Source: Cladochytrium replicatum
Taxonomy: Eukaryota; Chytridiomycota; Chytridiomycetes; Cladochytriales; Cladochytriaceae
Assembly (NCBI GenBank): GCA_025526935.1
Contig: JAHLKD010000114.1
Location: 1-64,000, forward strand
Direction: 5' to 3'
Length of the DNA: 64,000 nucleotides
The stretch's first letter is position 1, and every line of letters begins with the position of its first letter. A model generated the notes under the pieces. The model was not told the DNA's origin. It saw nothing but the letters and a program-made list of their open reading frames with translations, and searched no databases. The position numbers were made by a program, and so were the translations under genes. This document shows positions 1 to 11,098 of this stretch, one piece after another.

Positions 1-112
1 ACCCTAACTAACCCTAACTAACCCTAACTAACCCTAACTAACCCTAACTAACCCTAACTAACCCTAACTAACCCTAACCCTAACTAACCCTAACTAACCC
101 TAACTAACCCTA
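1..112. repeat. Telomere repeat array (chromosome end)
   Basis: Near-perfect array of a 10-bp unit, ACCCTAACTA on this strand (TAGTTAGGGT on the G-rich strand). It can be read as canonical CCCTAA alternating with a shortened CTAA. One direct CCCTAACCCTAA junction occurs around 71-82, and the array ends at about 112 in unique DNA. The C-rich strand running 5'->3' inward from position 1 is the orientation expected at a left chromosome end. Most fungi have plain TTAGGG, so the alternating 6+4 pattern is unusual. Confidence 0.95.
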
Positions 113-1399
113 ATCCGGCTCAGAGAACTTTCAGAGCATACTAGTATAGCGGCTATGTCTTAATACCCGACCCCTACCGCCCTCCGTTAGGAGCAGCGTC
201 AAAGTTTCCCAGCATACAAGAGCATCTGCAACAAGCATACTGAGTGAGAACAAGCTGACCTTACAGTCAGGGCCCGGCTCTTCTCATAGTAGAAAAGGCC
301 AATTTTCGGTCCGAGTGGTCAGCCCAAATTTTGGGTCACCTCTCACTGGTTTTCCCACCAGGTAAATATAGGGCTGCACAGCCGCTGACGCGTTTCTACC
401 CCTTCCTGTCACCAAATGCTAGAGGAACACTAGAAATCGATGTCTCTACAAATCTGCTAGCAACATGGGCTAGAAAATGATAGAAAATGGGGCTCTGCCT
501 GGATGCTATAAGGTGCATCACTATAGAACTCCTAGCAAGTCTCATAGAGAATGGACCACTTTGTGCAATTTCCCAACCTTTGGGGCATCAATCCATCCCC
601 CAGACATCCTCTTTCCATCCTTCTAGACGTAACTAGAGGTTTTCCTAGACCCAAGCTTTGCTATTTTCATCAGCATCCCCCCCTATCCGTCCATGTTCAA
701 GCATCAGCACTTCAATGTCGCTGTTTTTCAGGCTAGAAGTTCACTAGCCCCAGCTTCAAGTGGCTTGGTGATGACAGGTGACCCCAGCATTCACAGAGGT
801 GATCCTAGAAATCCTCAATCCATCCATCAATCCACCTCCAATCCCTCTCTCTATCATCCTCTCTATCAATTTAGAGCAAAGTCTAGCACCAAAAGATAGA
901 GACTGGGCTATTGCAAAGGGTCTCCAGTGTTGCCCTTAGCACAAATGCTAGAAACTGCTAGGAGATCGCTTTTTTTGTCCAAAATCGCTTTGTCCTGTGC
1001 ACTCTCGCTGTCCAACGCATCTCCAAACGTTAAAAAACGCAAATATATGAAGAATGTAAATGTTTCCAACGTTTCCCCAGAGAGGCAAGGGAGTTCACTT
1101 GTCCAACAACCCCAGTTTCTAGCAAAAAGTGACCACCAGTGGACTTGCAGCTTCCCAGCTCAAGTTCTCCATTGTGCCTCTATAGATGGCCTCTAGGACA
1201 ACATGAGCACTAATTCATACGTGGAATTAAGTAATGCAATGCCCCAGAGGCCCGGGTAGCGCCTGTGGAACGCGTAGCACTCGAATATGTGCAAAGCGCA
1301 GACGCTTTCTTGCCAGAACGCTGTCAAAACGTGAGCCGGAGGTACCTAAACCTATCGTAACAAATAGATATACAACAGGACTATTCCGTGTGTGATGGA

Positions 1400-1860
1400 G
1401 AGGTCCCCTAGTGCGGGTTTGGCAAAGTTGCTCTCAGAGGCTCGATTTGGTCATTTTCGCAATGAGCCAAAAACACATGCTAAACGTCCTTGCATTGGTG
1501 TTTACTGTAGCGTATCGTATGGAGAGCAGTATTTTCTATGTTCTGAGTGACGCTGGAACTGATCAGGATTGTTTTGGTGAAGTTGCCCTCAGGGGCTCGA
1601 TTGGGCGCATCTGCAGTACCCTGTGGAGAGCCTGAGGACACCGCTTCTGCAGTGTTTAACCTAGCGCAACGTTTACGGGGGACTACAAACTACCATCTGT
1701 TAGCGGTTGGGGCCTCTCTGAGGTGATGTGAGAGAGTTGCCCTCAGAGACCCGTTCAGGAAGCTCTGCTATTCACGCATTAGGGCCAGAAAACAGCATCT
1801 CTACAGTGTTTATCCACGCGTAAAGTACTTCGAAAGTGTAAAGGTATTGTATTTAGAGTC
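1400..1860. repeat. Degenerate 154-bp tandem repeat, three copies
   Basis: Two independent anchor words recur at exactly 154-bp spacing. GTTGC(T/C)CTCAG occurs at 1428, 1582 and 1736. GTGTTTA occurs at 1498, 1652 and 1806. Intervening sequence is partly conserved. No fourth copy is recognisable at the expected positions on either side. A subtelomeric satellite-like repeat is the simplest reading. Confidence 0.75.
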
Positions 1861-2274
1861 CTGGACACTCCCAATGTCGGTTGACCCCCATCGTGTTGTG
1901 TTGTTTGTTAAATATTGTTGCTTCTCTGTTGTTCCTAGGGCGCCGTAACGCGTTTATGCTGAGATATAGGCAAGAGTAATCAAGCCATACTAGTATATAA
2001 GAGCATGCAGCGCTGATTGTATGGCATGTATGAGTTTCAGGATCGAGTCTACTCAATCACGTTGAAACGCAGTATACCCTACTCCTACTACGCTGACTCA
2101 CCACAACATTCCACACTATTGCATCCAGTGGTCGTGAGTGTGGAGGACTATCTCCACATGGTGATGGATTGAGAGTTTCCCTAGCCTTTAGCATTGAGCT
2201 GCTCTTTTGCCTATCTGCATCTCGGTTGAGCTTTAACACTTCCAACATTTATATAAGTCTCTGTATTTTATTAA

Positions 2275-2326
2275 TCAACCAAGAACTTCCCAAAAAGTCT
2301 TCAACCAAGAACTTCCCAAAAAGTCT
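2275..2326. repeat. 26-bp direct tandem duplication
   Basis: The 26-bp word that begins TCAACCAAGAACTTCC occurs twice head to tail about 70 bp past the stop codon of the leftmost gene. It is probably in that gene's 3' untranslated or flanking DNA. No function is apparent. Confidence 0.8.
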
Positions 2327-2396
2327 ACAAAGATGTTGTCTCAAAGACGGAAATTATTCACTGGGGGGTAGAATGAGAAAGAACAAGCAAAGTCAC

Positions 2397-4134
2397 CTAA
2401 TCGTCACTTTCGCCGGGCGTTCCCATTGCTGTGTCGTCCTCTGCTGTTGGCTTCTCTGCCATCCAGAAGACACTTCTCCCACCGTAACTCGCAATATACT
2501 CCGTCCATTTGGTAAGACCGACAAGTCCGGCTCGTGTCCACGTTTTCTCCGCGGCGATCAAGAACTGCCTATAATCCTCGTGGTCGGTGTTCATTTGTTG
2601 AGTGACTTTCCCTCCTGGGACAAGTACCCTGTGCACTTCTGAGTAGAATTCGGGAGTGTACAGTACACGAGCTGCTTCAGCCGATGGATCCGTGCAATCG
2701 ATCACAATCAAGTCCGCTGAGTTCGATGGAAGAGTTTTGAGATGATCGGGGGCAGATGCATGATGCCATTCCACGCGGGGATCCTTAAAAGAATTCGAAG
2801 CTCCCGCAGGAGAGAAGAACTGCTGGGTAGTTTTCGAGACCAGTGGGTCGATGTCAACAATAGAGATTGTGAGATTGGGGAGGCGACTGGAGTAAGAGTC
2901 CAAAAGGTACGAAGCTATCCAGCCGTCACCCCCTCCAACCATTTGGACATGGAATGGCGTTTGTTGTTCCGAGGACGATATTGCAGCAGGAGCTGAATCG
3001 ATCACAGGTTGGAGGGCCGGGTCAACCATGTTTTTCGTATAGATGTGATTGTCCAACTCGCTGAATTGCACCACACTGCGAAAAGATTAGGTTAGTTATT
3101 ATGTTTCATCAGATACGACTGGTGCATACCGGTCGAGCAACATGCATCTACCCAAAGTTGCCGAATCCACCACCTCGATTCGTTGAAATTGCGAACGCTG
3201 ATCGAACAGCACAGTGGCATTCCTCAGCAAGTAGCAGTCATCATCGACATCGTCTCCGTTAACGCAGATATCAGCCAGTTTGTTCCCGAATACATCCTCG
3301 CCGCGAGGGAATGTAAGGTCGCGTGGGTCCGTAGAGCGTTCTGGGGGAGGAGCGGGAGGTAGAGGGGCAGCGGATGCCTGTTGGCTTGCGAAGACGGGTT
3401 CTGGAGAAAATAATTCAACACGAAGGTCGACAATGGGAAGACTAATACATACCATCAAGATCCTCGTCCTCATCGTCGTCGTCATCGTCGCCCTCGTCAA
3501 CAAGTTTCCCAAGTGGGAGCGGCCGCTTCCCTCTGATGGAATGCCTGTTGAGGCCTCGTTCGACCAGCGTTTTTCTCACGTTCTGTGGCTTCAAGAACCT
3601 CTCAAACATGTGCACAATCTTGGCAGGTTTACCAAGCCCGCAGGTATAGACGTCGATCGCAATAAACTGGTGTTCCGGCCACGAGTGTATCGAGACATGC
3701 GATTCGGAGAGGAGAAAGACGGCTGTCAGACCACCGCAATCGAAGCGATGAGCAGATGTTCCCAGCAGGGTCATTCCCGCGGCAGCAATTGCTGCTTTAA
3801 CTTTGGTGAAACTCGAGTCGTTCTCGAGCGAAGAGAGTGCATCTGAGTCAACCCCGAACATGTCCACTATGTAGTGTTGCCCTGTTGGTGGGTGAGTGCT
3901 GGTTGGGTCGTGCTTGCATTGCAGGGATAAATCTCTAGGGAGAGCATGATAGGTGAACGAGAAAGGAGTGCTCGACGAGAAAAACGAAAGGAAGATTAAA
4001 GCGTTGATAATTAGCAGAACGACGAGAAGGCGGGAGCGTCGTTGGAAGAACGGGAAGGCCGATCGTATTGAGACGGGAGTTGGCAGGCCTGTTGCTGACT
4101 TTGCGTACAGCGGAGGTGGTAGTTTGGAAAGCAT
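2397..4134 (-). CDS. Membrane-anchored fusion of bacterial-class AdoMet decarboxylase (SpeD) and spermidine synthase (SpeE)
   Basis: Model: complement(2397..3075, 3130..3400, 3453..4134), 543 aa, introns of 54 and 52 bp, phases consistent. Residues 1-60 hold a basic stretch and a hydrophobic segment at about 36-52, like a signal anchor. Residues 84-200 match prokaryotic class-1 SpeD: the pyruvoyl site LSESH (cleavage expected between Glu144 and Ser145), SIHSWPEH with His150, and AIDVYTCG with Cys165. An acidic linker (about 214-227) leads to a spermidine synthase domain with LDRVVQFSELDNHIY, VGGGDG (about 364-369), IVDIDP and IDCTDPS. Decarboxylated AdoMet made by the first half is the aminopropyl donor used by the second. 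Eukaryotic AdoMet decarboxylase belongs to a different class, so a bacterial origin of the SpeD half is inferred. The GP usually found after the DxxDP motif is absent (here SAEA), so substrate choice may differ from plain putrescine aminopropylation. The anchor would put the enzyme on a membrane, which is odd. The start is the first ATG before the hydrophobic segment. Confidence 0.88.
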
Positions 4135-4651
4135 TTTGCGAATGGAAGGGGTTTGGGGGTTCAGTGGGTTGTGGGTATAAATTGCATTTGCGGCCGAGTT
4201 GTGATTTGTGCCCCTAAAGCGGTAGGAATACAAAAATTGTACTCGGACGTTGAAATTTGCTGTGGCGGTGGGCGGGAGAACGTTCCTGGGGTACAACGAA
4301 GGGGCCTTTCCGGAAAGCGTTGGCGGAAGAGACCGTTGGCTGCCACAGTCGATCACCGTGCAGATAATAGATTGGTGCCATGGTCCGTGCACTCGCTGAT
4401 GATTAACCGCTCATCAAACCATCAAACCGTGAGATTCCTACCTGTGCCAAGAGCGTGACCGCCGCCTGTTCTTGGCTGACGTAGTAGTGACGTGCATCGC
4501 ATTGTTGCAAATAATTAGCAAAAAATGGTTTTGGTTTCGTGTGCGCGAGGTTTCTGTCGCTGGAGATCTAAAAGTTCACAGAATTCTTCAAATGAATACA
4601 TAAATTTTGGCCGGGACGTCGAAAAATCATGAAGTTTCGCCTCTCAGAAAA

Positions 4652-7600
4652 ATGCCCAGTGAAGAGTATCTGTTGCTCCCTTTGTTTGATGAAATTCGTT
4701 TCATATCCGCTTCAACATCAGATACAGGCTCATCCCCATCACTTGACTTGTTGATTTCTACTTCCACCAATGGAAATGGTGTCAGGTTGCGGGAGTGGCT
4801 TGGAGAACCCAGACCAGGTCAGTGTTGGATCGGCGCAAAGGAGGCGAAATCACGGCATAGAACCTCGTCTATACCACCAGCTTTGCATCTGTTGGAGAGA
4901 AAGGGGATGGCGGCAGTTGGGAGACCTTCGGCTTCTGTCTCGATTGCCAATCTCGACGCTGTTTCCTTCCGAGACCTCTCTGAATGTGAGTACATCCCCA
5001 CTCTTGTCGCCGAACCTCACTTATACATAAGTTTTGCAGTTGACGATGTGCTCTGTGATATCCTGCTCGACTCACTGTTTTTGGGGTTTCGAACCCACAA
5101 AATGAACTTTGCACAGTGCATCAAATCCAGCGTTCCGCTCTCGCGCTCTGGATCTGACAGTGGAATGACCGCAAAAGAAGATGAGTTCTCATCCCGGGCA
5201 CCTGCCGATATGCGTGATTCGAATCAAGAAGGCACAACCCATCCCGCATCGAGTGAAGATAGTCAAACATATTCAGCTCATTCGACTCTTATTGAAGAAG
5301 ATTACCGAGAACTCTTAGGCTATGTAGTTCTCAAGATCATTCGCATTTTCGTTCTTAGTAAAAATGATGTCAACGCGGCAGCTGAGGTGCTTTATCAATA
5401 CCTGAGTTCTCCAATGGATATGCCGGCGTATGTATTGCGTGATACTGATTCCGTCCTTCTCACTATTTGACCAATTTTAGACAATGTACCGTTCAAAAGA
5501 ATCCATTTGCCATATTCCGAACTACGTTCAGCTCTCGGACGATCGAGCAGAGGGAGATTTTCAAAATGTACAGAAAGAACTACCCGCTCAATATTTTTCA
5601 AAAGCTGAATCATATTCCTTATGTTCTAGGCATTCCAAGTTGTACTTCTCGATGTATCATCGCAACGCTGGATATGAAATTGCTCGAACAGATCGCTACA
5701 AATGCACTGGAAAAGTTGAAGCGTGCCTGTTGGCAACCAAAAGTTGGAAGAGGGGGGACGAAATCAATCTTTGCTGTGGTTATATTGCAGAGTTAACGCC
5801 AGAGGAGGAACATCAGCTTGAACGACGCGACTTCAGTGTCATGTACTCCCAGAAACGTGGTCGGAATTGTTTATTCTTGGGTCCTGCACGATTTATTAAC
5901 CATGATTGCAACCCATCCTGCCATGTTAGTGGATTTCATCTTCTTCGCTTCAGCAACTTACATGTTGATGCATTTTACAGTTTAAGACGGACGGAAGCTT
6001 CAAAGTGAGCTTTAAGGTTATCAGAGACATAGATCCAGGTCAGGAAATCACTGCCTTCTACGGAAAAGACTATTTTGGGACCAATAACGAAGAATGCCTC
6101 TGCGAAACATGTGAAAGGTATGTATCATTCGCTCGCCTGTGATCAGTATATCTCATTATTACTTTAGGCTGGAGCAAAATGGCTTCCGAAAAGAGCACCC
6201 GAATTCGCCCGAGCAGTATGGACTACGCAGAGTCAGTGCACGACAAAAGAGATTCAACTACTTTGTTGATCCCTTGGTGGCGACCGGTTCTCCGGTTAAT
6301 GGTCAACGTCCACCAACTGACGGAAATCGTACGAACCCAAGGGCGGACGATTCTATAGAGTCTGAGTGCACCATGTGCAGAATTTCTGGGCAAGTTGAAT
6401 CATCTGGCCTTTGTGCGCGGTGCATACGCCATTGGAGAATATTCAGCACACGCTGGCCGGAAAGGAGAAAAGACGTTGACAATTTCAACCTCGATGGAAT
6501 GTCTGCCTCTCAAGTAAGTATAAGATTAAACCGGATTGTTATTGATGGATTTACCATGAAATTTAGATGATCGATGCTTTGGTTGAGCGGGCCGTACAAG
6601 AACAATCCCAGCCAATTCGGTTTCCTTCCCCAGTACCCCTCAGTCCGGCACGCGATATGCAAATCGATGACCTCTCGCATGATACAGATGATCCCTTTGA
6701 AGTTGAAGAGTTTCAGGTTGGACATGCTCTGGATGAGGGGCCATCTGCAAATCGAGCACTTCTGCATTCTCCACGGGCAAACGCAAATTCAGCCAGCCGT
6801 GCTTTTGGTCGCAGAGGAGAGGATGAAGAATGGACACCTGCCTCGAAACTTCGGCGCTCTGACGCCCCTCGAGGGCGTGGACGAGGACGCCCAAGCAAAC
6901 GTTCGTTGCTCGGACCAGAATTTGAAGAGACCATCGTTGGTGTCCAAGCGTGTAGCGTTATTGACGATCCCAACCTTGCTGCAACTCTGTCCTTCAATTT
7001 GGGTTGTCCATTCTGGTTGCTACCTCAGAACCTGATGGTTACGAAGCCGAAAGAAGTCGAACAGCCAATTGTGGAGAAGAACGGCCTTTCACTACAAACG
7101 TCACACAATTCTCCGAAGGCACTCGCACACACGAATGACCGCCATATTGCCGGATTCCGGAAGCAAAAAGTGTTTGATTGTAAGTATTTACACCGCAAAT
7201 GCATAGCACACAATAACTTTTCCCAGCAGTGATTCCAGACCACAACACTGCTACACGAAATTCGGGATTTCCAAAGCTCTCAAACATCCGTTCGAAATAT
7301 TACTCTAACCAACATTCGACCAAGAGAGCGCGCTTGGAATTTCCATCAGCTGACGTACCGAAGAATAAAAAAGCAAGGAAAAGTGGAGATTTTTCAAACT
7401 CATCCGCAGCGGATAATGTCAAGGCTGCAAAGGGAAGAAAAAGTGTTGGGGGCAAGTCATCCGATGTTCGGCCAAGAAGGAGTGTGTCTTCGTTACGATT
7501 GTTTAACTCAATACCCGGTGCTATACCAACTTGCCGTGAGTCGCAACCACTTTTATTTCTATTTTGTTTTCACTAAATTTTTCTTCTAGGTGACCACATT

Positions 7601-9902
7601 GTTCCGGTTTTTTGCTACCCAGGGAGCAAAAGGGGATATTGGTGGGCAGGGCTGGTGAGAAAGCAAAACGCATTATTTTTTAGGTGTTTACCCATTTGCC
7701 CTTACCTTTAAATTATAGCTGGTTCCGTATTCGTACTGCAACGCAAGGCAGTTTGAGCCGAAAGGCTTCTGCAAAAATGACGACGTTGCGGTTCTTTTTG
7801 CTGAATTTGGGACCAAAAATCTTCAATGGTGAGTAAAGGCGTTCACATGTTGAACCAAACCTTTGAACTTTTTTTAGGATTAACCGGAGAATGGATGAAC
7901 TGCGTATTTTTGATCCAAAGTCAGAGCCATATTGTACTTTTCAGAAAGCGAAAGGCTTTACGGAAGACACGCTCGTTAAGACGATATCTTCGATAGCAGC
8001 AGCCTCAACAGTTGATCGCAAGACGTGGCACGATCTGTTGGGAGCATTTCTATTGGATGATATTCTAATAGAGAAGGTGAAACTCAAAATAGTTGAGTTG
8101 TATGAAAATAACGCAAAAGCTTAATTTCTAGTGTTGCTGTCCAGTTGTCCAAAAAACTCCGGATCGCAATGATGTGACGATCGAAGATTTTGGACAACTA
8201 GCGGAAGATGAGCTGGCTAACGTAGACGAATCCTTGGCAGACTACAACGAAACGAAGGGTTTGAGAGGATCTGCAAGTCAAAGTCGGCATCAGAACGGAC
8301 ACGCTCAAACTCGTTCGTTCTTCCGCGAAGTACCTATCACCAATCAGGTTCGAATGACAAACGCGCCGATAGCGACATCGGGAACGCTTCCGTCGCCTAC
8401 CAGACATCACACGGTTTACTTCTCAGTACAACGATCGAGCATCTACGACAGTGCAACTTTACACGATATTACACAATTCTCTAATCTTTTCCTCCGAGAG
8501 CCTTCAAGCAGAATTGCGTCTTACAGTATTGATGAGCGGGCCAAAAGCTTACCCCCAACTCCTGTCACAGGCCGAAGAGAGACTGTAGCAAAAATGATCC
8601 TCTCTGCAGGAGGGTCCCCGATGCAGTTGAACAGTGTTGCAAGCTCTGCGGAGTGGGTTATCCCTTTGCTGCCATTGAGAAATGCTGCCGGAGTTATTCA
8701 TCCTTCTTCATCAGCCTCCCGTGACTTACTCGAGCAGCGAACAATCTCCGATGGATTGACCGAGGAACATACCGTCTCCGGTGGAGATATCGAGGAGCGT
8801 CCGGTTGGTAATGCGTCAACCAATTGCCTGAAGGCGTTCGGTACCCGACGGTTGACGGATGCGGTTATAAATGGTTTCAAACTGAGTTCTCACGAACCCG
8901 GTAGCGATGAGGAAGGCAGTAGAATGCGTGAAATTAAGGACAAAGAGGACACTTTGGGCAAAGGCAATTCGAGAGACGATTGCGAGTCAACTTCGAACGC
9001 AAGGAACTCAGAAATTGATGTGTCAACAGCTTCACAGCAAATTTCATTGCTCAATCATCCGGAGGTCGTTACCGGATCGACGGATGCAATGTCTTGTCCC
9101 GGCAGCACAGCAGACGAGAAACCAACGACAAGCACTGAAAAGATTAGGAGCAACAAGCACCGGAAGTATTCTTCCGTTGATCAGCGTAAGATGGTGCAAA
9201 AGGCTCCGTCGGTTATGCCAACAGTGAAGAGGAGATCGAATCAGCACAGGCCTGTAGAAGTGGGCACAATTGGTCTAGTTCCATGGAAAGGTTACGATGG
9301 ACACTATCTGGGGAAGATTTTGGAAAACAGCGGGGGCCAATATCTCGTACAAATGTTGACACATGCCGGTGTGAAGCGCAAGGTCGCAGCAAGCTATTTT
9401 GCTCCCCTACCTCGGCGAATTGCGGATCTTCTTCGGGATGGATTACCATCAGATCTGAAACAGCGCTATGTCTGCGGTGAGTCGCTTGTTTTGTACATTA
9501 TTTCGACCCAGTTTTAACAACCTCAACAGGCATTACAAAGCCAAGGGTGGATGTAGTTTCGGCAGGTAAATTCAAGAGAGACATCAATTATCCAATCTAA
9601 TCATTAGTGACTTAGAAATACTTCATCATTTCGGTCTGATTTCCGACGATGAGGAAGATCTCTTTGAACGAGATTCTCCGGATGCAATCGTGACTGTGAC
9701 AACTGCTCCAAATATGGTCCAGGAGCAACCGGACACGACAGTAAGGATTGCCAAACGACCCTCTGAAGGCTTCTACTCTGAATCGAAAAGAAGGAAGAAA
9801 AAGCGCCTGTCTGAGCTGCCGGAGAAAGAATCCCCATCAGCGGGGGAGCAGGAAAGTGAACTCCAACCGTCTCTTGCAACTTCCAATGATTTTGAAGTGT
9901 GA
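4652..9902 (+). CDS. Set9/SUV4-20-type histone H4K20 methyltransferase with PWWP-like, AT-hook and Tudor-like regions
   Basis: Thirteen-exon model giving 1534 aa: 4652..5427, 5481..5567, 5630..5924, 5981..6117, 6168..6513, 6567..7179, 7227..7535, 7590..7654, 7719..7828, 7878..8076, 8132..9476, 9530..9565, 9616..9902; every junction keeps phase. The N-terminal region has DDVLCDILLDSLFLGFRTHKMN, like the SUV4-20 N-domain. The SET domain (about 290-440) shows AGYEIARTDRY, ELTPEEE, DFSVMYS, GPARFINHDCNPSC, GQEITAFYGKDYFG and a post-SET CLCETCER. A CxxC...CxxC segment follows, then an AT-hook (RGRGRP). Exons 8-10 (about residues 855-950) read like a PWWP domain: YWWAGLLVP, then VLFAEFGTKNLQWI. Residues about 1355-1405 (IGLVPWKGYDGHYLGKI) resemble a Tudor/SH3 fold. 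Expected role: H4K20 methylation in chromatin. The intron 8077-8131 is the least certain junction. The intron before exon 7 has a NAGNAG acceptor (CAGCAG), so one residue is ambiguous. Confidence 0.85.
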
Positions 9903-10324
9903 TGAGAGCACGTTTTGACTTCCCCTTCCCGTTCGTCGAGCTACTTCATTATTATTTGTTAGATTTAAAGTCAACAGCCACACACCAGCCACTCGATCCC
10001 GTCAACCAACAGGTAAAGACCTTGCAAGGACGATCTGAGCGAAGAGCGGTGTGTTGCGGCAGTGCGCCGGGCAGAGATCTGGGGCGAGGTCATCGGAATG
10101 CTGTCCGCTGTTTGAAAGGAATGCGTTGGTGAATAATAAAAGAGATGCTGCGAAAGAATCAAGAGGGAGCTTTGGTTGAATTGCTTAATGCTTACCTACC
10201 CTGTACAGGAATGCTGTTTTGCAGATTATTGAAATTCTTAATCTTTCAGGCTGCGAAGCTTTACCAAGCTATATCTCTGTCACCAGCCCGCTGAATCAAC
10301 ACTCGAACCTACCCTTGTCACATA
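9903..10324. other. Short intergenic spacer between co-oriented genes
   Basis: About 420 bp carrying the 3' end of the methyltransferase gene and the presumed promoter of the V-ATPase subunit gene. No conserved coding signal or RNA gene was seen. Confidence 0.6.
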
Positions 10325-11098
10325 ATGGCGCTATACGGCTCGACATATGCAGGTTATGGCTTCGGAACACTCGTAACCGTCGTCATCGCTTACGGAATCT
10401 TGGATCTGATTGTCAACGGCCGCTGGTTCAACATCGCATACTTGATTGAAACTCCATCGCCATATTTCTGGGCATCCATGGGAATAGGGTTGTGCATCGG
10501 ACTCAGCGTCATAGGAGCAGCGTGGTAAAATATCCGACTGATAAATCCAATAAGCAACAACTCATACTCCGCAAAAGGGGGATTCTTCTCACCGGTGTCA
10601 GCATTGTTGGTGCTGCTGTCAAAACACCAAGGATCCGAACCAAAAACCTGATCAGGTATGCCGTTCATAATTTGGCATTGCTCGATAATGACATCCAATT
10701 TGGTCAAGTATCATTTTCTGTGAGGTGGTGGCCATTTATGGTCTGATCGTTGCGATCGTCTTTTCGTCGAAGCTATCGAATGCCATACCCGTTTCTGGGT
10801 GGTCTAGGGAAGCCCTGTACGCTGGTATGATTCTCTTAGCCCAAGTTTTCGGAATTCTTAATTGGGGCTTGTTTCGTTAGGCTACGCGATGTTTTGGGCT
10901 GGATTAACTGTCGGCATGGCAAACTTGGCGTGTGGTGTCTGTGTTGGGGTCGTTGGTTCCAGCTGTGCGCTTGCAGATGCTGCGGATCCACAGCTATTCG
11001 TGAAGGTTCTCGTGATCGAGATCTTTGGAAGCATTATCGGACTGTTTGGGCTTATTGTCGGGCTATTGATGACTGGCCGCGTTACGCCATTCAAGTGA
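10325..11098 (+). CDS. VMA16: V-type proton ATPase proteolipid subunit c'' (Vma16 family)
   Basis: Model 10325..10524, 10578..10655, 10709..10824, 10881..11098 gives 203 aa, a usual length for the family; introns are 53, 53 and 56 bp. The product is almost all membrane helix. Recognisable motifs are [33 protein letters not shown], the ion-carrying helix [17 protein letters not shown] with its conserved glutamate, [44 protein letters not shown] and [11 protein letters not shown]. It forms part of the rotating c-ring of the Vo sector that pumps protons into vacuoles and other organelles. Nothing looks broken. Confidence 0.95.

Larger units (their letters stand above)
113..2396. other. Subtelomeric region without a recognisable gene
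   Basis: Only short open frames without conserved motifs occur here. The part at about 419-1196 is strikingly rich in the tetranucleotide CTAG (about 16 occurrences in 780 bp). A 154-bp repeat follows at about 1400-1860. A 55-bp block at 2061-2115 recurs at 52111-52165. A 26-bp direct duplication lies at 2275-2326, just beyond the stop codon of the spermidine synthase fusion gene. Confidence 0.7.

Noticed and set aside
2169-2642. 157-codon plus-strand frame near the telomere
   Set aside because: Its right part is the antisense shadow of the spermidine synthase terminal exon and its left part is subtelomeric DNA without motifs.
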